Program-made: the position numbers and the translations under genes | The notes under the pieces: generated by a model | What the model was told of the DNA's origin: nothing | The model's input: the letters and a program-made list of their open reading frames with translations, nothing else | Database searches by the model: none | From: Psettodes erumei | Taxonomy: Eukaryota > Chordata > Actinopteri > Pleuronectiformes > Psettodidae | Assembly: GCA_016785225.1 (NCBI GenBank) | Contig: JAFBJZ010000354.1 | Location: 2,146,001 to 2,210,000 of the forward strand | Direction of reading: 5' to 3' | DNA: 64,000 nt | Shown here: positions 59,968-64,000 of the stretch, in pieces | How positions within the stretch are numbered: position 1 is the first letter of the stretch | How the letters are laid out: every line of letters begins with the position of its first letter

Positions 59968-60230
59968 CACTGACATGTCAGTGCAGCCTGTCAAGAAGGC
60001 TCCTGATAATAGGGGGCAATTAAATGCTCCTGTCAGGGTGGTAACTAGAATGCAATGTGAACTTCTGCCTAAATTATGTGAGGCAGAGCCTCTGGAACTA
60101 GATAAGGCAATGGCGGCGTGCCGGTCAGTCTGTCTCTCCGTCTCCCATTAACTTTCATGGCAAGGCTCGCAGTTAGTAATGGCCTGTTTTGACTGGATAT
60201 TCATGGTAAACATGGGACGAAGGCTACTGT
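59968..60230. promoter_or_regulatory. Candidate conserved element opening with a palindrome
   Basis: Begins with the perfect 16-bp palindrome CACTGACATGTCAGTG (59968-59983), followed by GGGGGCAATTAAATGC, GATAAGGCAATGGCGGC, CTCCCATTAACTTTC, CAGTTAGTAATGGCC and GGATATTCATGG. The sequence is unique and motif-dense. The palindrome carries two TGACA cores (MEIS/TGIF type) head to head. Confidence 0.42.
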
Positions 60231-60943
60231 AAACTAGTGGTTTCTTTACCACAATCTTCAAAAGCAACTTTGTCGTAATCTAACTGTCAGATTGCCATGA
60301 AGCCTGCTTTCCCATTTCATTGTTCATTGTTTCATTCAGAATTGTTGAAACCTTTGAGACTGCACCTGTGACCTAGAGCAATGATGCAAACTCAACATGA
60401 CTAAAAAGCCCTTCTGGGTTACCTTAATGTTCGGTATGCTGTGATGTCCTTATTCTTTACATTTTTATAGACAGAACATTAAACGTCAAATGCACCCCGT
60501 GAGAAAAATATTAAAAAAAACTCATTGCCAATTCATTTGTCTTTTTCCACAGCATACAAGTCCCCTCCCTCACCCAAAGTCTTTTCAATTTATGGAGGTA
60601 TCACTAAGGTGTTGATTGAAATTCCATTGACTGTACATGAATCCCTGGCCTCTAATCCCCATAATTCCAGCATATTGTATTGTTATTAACCACTCGTGGG
60701 CTGGTCTAAATACAAATCCTTTCACCTTTCACTTTGCAGTCTGTGGATAATTGCTGTGTCTTCTCCTCAGAAGTCTTCCCATGGGGGAGAACCAGGCAGC
60801 GCACAGGAAACAGGTGCAGTTTTGCTCGACACTGTAATATGGAGCCACAGTGTATAGGAGTTTACTTGGCAGTGGAAGGAAGGGCCTTGCACAGGTCTGC
60901 CATCGCTGACAGAACAGACACTGTGGCTAATTAGACCTTTGCA
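60231..60943. other. Non-coding; possible further element
   Basis: The stretch 60590-60720 (GGTGTTGATTGAAATTCC, CCCCATAATTCC, GTTATTAACCACTCG) has an enhancer-like look but is weaker than its neighbours. No gene is supported. Confidence 0.5.
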
Positions 60944-61019
60944 ACCTCCCAGTGGTGAAACACTTAAATGTCTGGTCTTTGAGTTGAAGCCCTGATCTTT
61001 ACAGCTGCTCCCTGGTGGA
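60944..61019 (-). promoter_or_regulatory. Possible CTCF motif pair
   Basis: CTGCTCCCTGGTGGA at 61005-61019 matches the core of the CTCF consensus (minus orientation) at all but one core position. A weaker ACCTCCCAGTGG at 60944-60955 lies about 60 bp upstream in the same orientation. CTCF sites in gene deserts often mark loop anchors. Only binding data could confirm this. Confidence 0.35.
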
Positions 61020-61689
61020 GCCAGAGGAGGTTGGTGGTTTATTTAACAAAATGGAGGATGCTTAGTGAAAACTGAAGCTCTTTCACTCAGACAGTAGAGA
61101 GGGATGTCAAAATCCAATGTGGCAGCCAGTTACTATCTTACTTATTTCAAATGTATGATGTACGTATGAGCATGAGGAACCGAGATGGAAGAGAAATGAG
61201 CAGCACAGTGCTTCAGACGATGCATCTGCAACAACTTAAATAAAATTTACGTTCTTGTCAGGTCACTCCCTCTTATTGACAATGCAAGTAAAGGAGGAGT
61301 GTGCATTTGCAGATTCTCCCACAGGGTGTCAACATGAACATTATAGGTTAATTAATTCCCAAGAGACTTGTACTGGTCAGAGACAACTGATCAGACAACA
61401 GAACCAGAAAAACTAAATCTTAGATGCTGAATGAGGACCAGTTCTGCAGCAACAGAAGCATCAGTGGAAATAACATCCAAAAAAAAATCTCCAATGTCAT
61501 ATAGATCATCTCATTGGGTACAGGTTCAGTTGATGATCAGTATTGCTGCTTTTTTAAAAATACTGCCTCAGTCCTTATGCTAAGCTTTTTAGGAATTCCA
61601 TAATTATTACAGGGAAATCCAAATAAATAAACACAACTTTGGCAGGTTTTTTTCCTGTTTTCCCCTTCCCTGTACAACAGCCTTTCTAA
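61020..61689. other. Non-coding, nothing recognised
   Basis: Unique sequence up to the LINE remnant, with no supported gene. Confidence 0.55.
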
Positions 61690-62830
61690 TGTCAAGAGCT
61701 TACTTTATTTATTTACCAAATATCCTGGAGGCATTTCAGTCATGCTTCAGAACATACCACAGCACTGAAACTGCGCTTACTGAAATAATCAGCGACCTCA
61801 GACTAAACTCTGATGAAAACAACATCCCACTTCTTGTCCTAGACCTAAGTGCAGCATTTGAATATGGCTAACCATGAGATCCAAATCAATCATGAAAACA
61901 GAAAAGTTGGTTCAGGCTTTTTTGACTTTGTTGAACTAAATCAAGACTTACGTCAAAGGGAGAAAGTTTTATGTTTTGTGTTTTACGCCTTGGAGATGAT
62001 GTGTCTGAGAAACCCCATGTGGTAGCACAAGGGCACTGCCTGCATCCATTATGATTTTCAGTATGAATGCTGCTCCTTGGTGACCTCATCTGAAAGCACA
62101 ATGTATGTCTCCATTGTTATGCAGATAGAACATAACACTACATCTCTGCTGAACCACGTGATGCTGCCACCATTAGCTCAGTTACTATCTGCCTGCCAGC
62201 AATAAATAAATAAACTAATGAGCAATAATTTCTTTAAGTTAAATCTGGGGATAAAAATCTTGGTGTTATTTTAAATTCAGATCCAAGCTCTGAGTCCCAC
62301 GTTCACATGAAAACGGAGTCATGTTTTTATTTCAAACTGAATCAATCACTGTAATGCACTTTTTACTGGCCTCCAGGAAAAAAAGAGAATCACTGGGAGA
62401 GAGCTCATTCAAAACTCTGCAGCCTGGCTATTAACCAGAACCAAGAGGAGCGAGCACATTAGTGCAGTTTTAGCTGCTATGCACTGGCTTCTCGTAACTT
62501 TTAGAATGGATTTTAAGGTCCTCCTCCTTATGTACAAAGGACTTAATGGGCACGGACCAAGCTATAACGCTAACTCCCTGGTTAGGCCTTTGCCTTCAAG
62601 AACAATGCAATCATATGCTGCTGGCTTGTTGGAGGTTTCCAGCAACAGCTGAAAGACAATTAGGGATGCGGCTTTTGTCAAATACACCCCAAAGCTATGG
62701 AACACAGTGCTGATTCAACTCTCATACATCTTTCTTTGAATCAGGGGCAAAAACATCCACATGCTTAAATCCTATTCTCTTTGCGTTTAATTCTGGGAAG
62801 AAAACAACAAACTGGCTCATCAGCACCACG
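61690..62830 (+). mobile_element. Decayed L2-type LINE, reverse-transcriptase 3-prime half
   Basis: The frame at 61689-61871 carries FQSCFRTYHSTETALTEI and LVLDLSAAF, matching reverse-transcriptase fingers/palm motifs of L2-clade LINEs. At 62118-62135 the catalytic box reads Tyr-Ala-Asp-Arg-Thr-stop where active elements have Tyr-Ala-Asp-Asp, so one metal-binding aspartate is lost and translation ends. A second open segment (62344-62652, another frame) holds CNALFTGLQ, MHWLLVTFRMDFKVLLLMYK and PSRTMQSYAAGLL, the family's C-terminal region, then PKLWNTVL further on. It is 5-prime truncated with several frameshifts and stops, and inactive. Confidence 0.9.
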
Positions 62831-63269
62831 ACTAGGTCACCAGTGGATGAGCATTTTGATTAGAGGATTAGAGGAAAGTCAGAAAAGATAATCTTTGTGG
62901 CAGAGACTATATCTTTCCCACTTTTCTCTCCTTTCAATCATCTTGGGACCCTTAGATTCATCTCTCAACCCGTTGCGGGTTAGGACCGCTGCCTCTAGAT
63001 TTGAAGGTGAACAGGCCTACATGACTTATCATTAATAAATGAATTAATGAAATTACTGGAACTCTGTAAAGGATTCAGAAGGGTGTTCCAGTCCAAAACA
63101 GAATCAGCATCAAATTACATCCACAGGGATGTGTGGGAAAATTATTTGAAGAAAAGTACATTTTGACATCTTCTGCTCCATGCAGATAACATCACGTGTT
63201 ATGATCCACCGCACAGTGTCTGAGTGAAACTGACTCCTGTAACTCAATATATGCAAATATCAGCCAGGC
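62831..63269. other. Non-coding, nothing recognised
   Basis: Unique sequence after the LINE. The exact 3-prime end of the LINE is not clear. No gene is supported. Confidence 0.55.
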
Positions 63270-63660
63270 AAGGTCCACTTGTAGTGATTATCCATGTACA
63301 AGATCCTTGATTAAGCCAGCACAGTGCAGTGTACATTGATTGAGAGAGCAGGATTCCAAAAGACCCCCGTCTCTCATTACAGGGTTTTTTTCCCCCTTAA
63401 CCCAGTCAACGATAACTTCAGTAAATGAGGTGGTTATGTCTGCAGTCATAATTAGTCGAGCATTAAATAGGTGTTTTAAATGTAAACAAGCGTATGCTTT
63501 GTAATCATCATCACTTAAATATCTAATAATTTGATTTATAAATCAAATCTTGATGGTAATTTTTACACGAGAAACTGCAATGTTATGAAAGTTATTGTCA
63601 ACTTATTAACCACACCTTCATGGTTTCATTGTTTATCATCTCACCAGATGTATCCCAAGG
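63270..63660. promoter_or_regulatory. Candidate conserved element containing a 20-bp palindrome
   Basis: Unique AT-rich block with CAGTCATAATTAGTCGAGC, GAGCATTAAATAGG, TTTGTAATCATCATCAC and ATCTAATAATTTG. It includes the perfect 20-bp palindrome ATTTGATTTATAAATCAAAT (63529-63548), whose halves are homeodomain-like TGATTTAT words. Confidence 0.4.
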
Positions 63661-64000
63661 GCCTCTTTAATCCTCTTTTGGAAAATTGGCCTCGTGTCAC
63701 TTCAGATTTTAAAGAGCTCTGGAGGGAAGAAAATGGTTTAACACTGCACATTCCTTAACTAGTTCTTTATGTGATTCTCTCCGGCACGTAACCGACAAAC
63801 AACCAAAATAATGACGCTCTTTGTTTTCTCCACTTTTAACTCAGCAGAATCTTGTGTCTACATGTTTCACGACATGCACTGCAAAATAAATTTAAATAAA
63901 AAAAGAAGAAGAAAGAAGAAGAAATTTTTCTCCTTGCTCATCTGCAGTTGTAAATAAAAAGAATTTAAAAAAGATAAACATTTGTGATTTTAGATCATGA
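63661..64000. other. Non-coding; A/AAG-rich repeat
   Basis: Holds a low-complexity AAG/AAAT tract at 63888-63925 and A-rich sequence to the window end. No gene is recognised. Confidence 0.6.

Overview
The window looks like non-coding DNA from a teleost fish, probably a percomorph. The evidence is the repeat content: a tRNA-headed SINE of the fish type (17578-17800), remnants of an L2-type LINE (61690-62830) and an RTE-like LINE (58463-58735), several short interspersed families I recognise from percomorph genomes (2391, 18670, 24245, 26250, 32790, 50222, 54555), and many pure CA/GT/CT microsatellites. Overall repeat density is low and unique sequence dominates. I identified the repeat families by memory of their consensus, not by a search.

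I find no host protein-coding gene, rRNA gene or convincing tRNA gene. Open frames are short (at most about 210 codons), show no domain I recognise, and the longest ones fall on microsatellites, interspersed repeats or skewed-composition tracts. The window is best read as intergenic or deep-intronic sequence. The only recognisable coding matter is decayed retrotransposon reverse-transcriptase sequence.

The unique sequence contains about twenty blocks of 150-600 bp that look like vertebrate conserved non-coding elements: balanced AT-rich sequence with clustered homeodomain (TAAT), SOX, PBX/HOX, octamer, forkhead and E-box/MEF2 words, without microsatellite or transposon texture. The better ones are near 1010-1170, 7140-8230, 11280-11620, 12830-13200, 15800-16060, 20160-21340, 22450-23060, 31440-31650, 33090-33380, 33960-34135, 37020-37300, 42790-43060, 48250-49250, 51040-51480, 52600-53200, 56680-57160, 59430-60230 and 63270-63660. 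This is the texture of a gene desert or large intron around a developmental regulator. I cannot name the locus, and conservation itself cannot be seen in one sequence.

The most specific single regulatory call is a near-canonical REST/NRSF RE1 site on the minus strand at 9371-9391 (19 of 21 positions). Others are a DR1 nuclear-receptor element (451-463), an RFX X-box (38537-38550), an E-box/MEF2 pair (43013-43030), two CRE-like sites exactly 20 bp apart (49037 and 49057), a forkhead inverted pair (31599-31611) and possible CTCF motifs (60944-61019). Several perfect 16-20 bp palindromes are listed separately. I see no evidence for a new multi-gene system; the interest here is regulatory.
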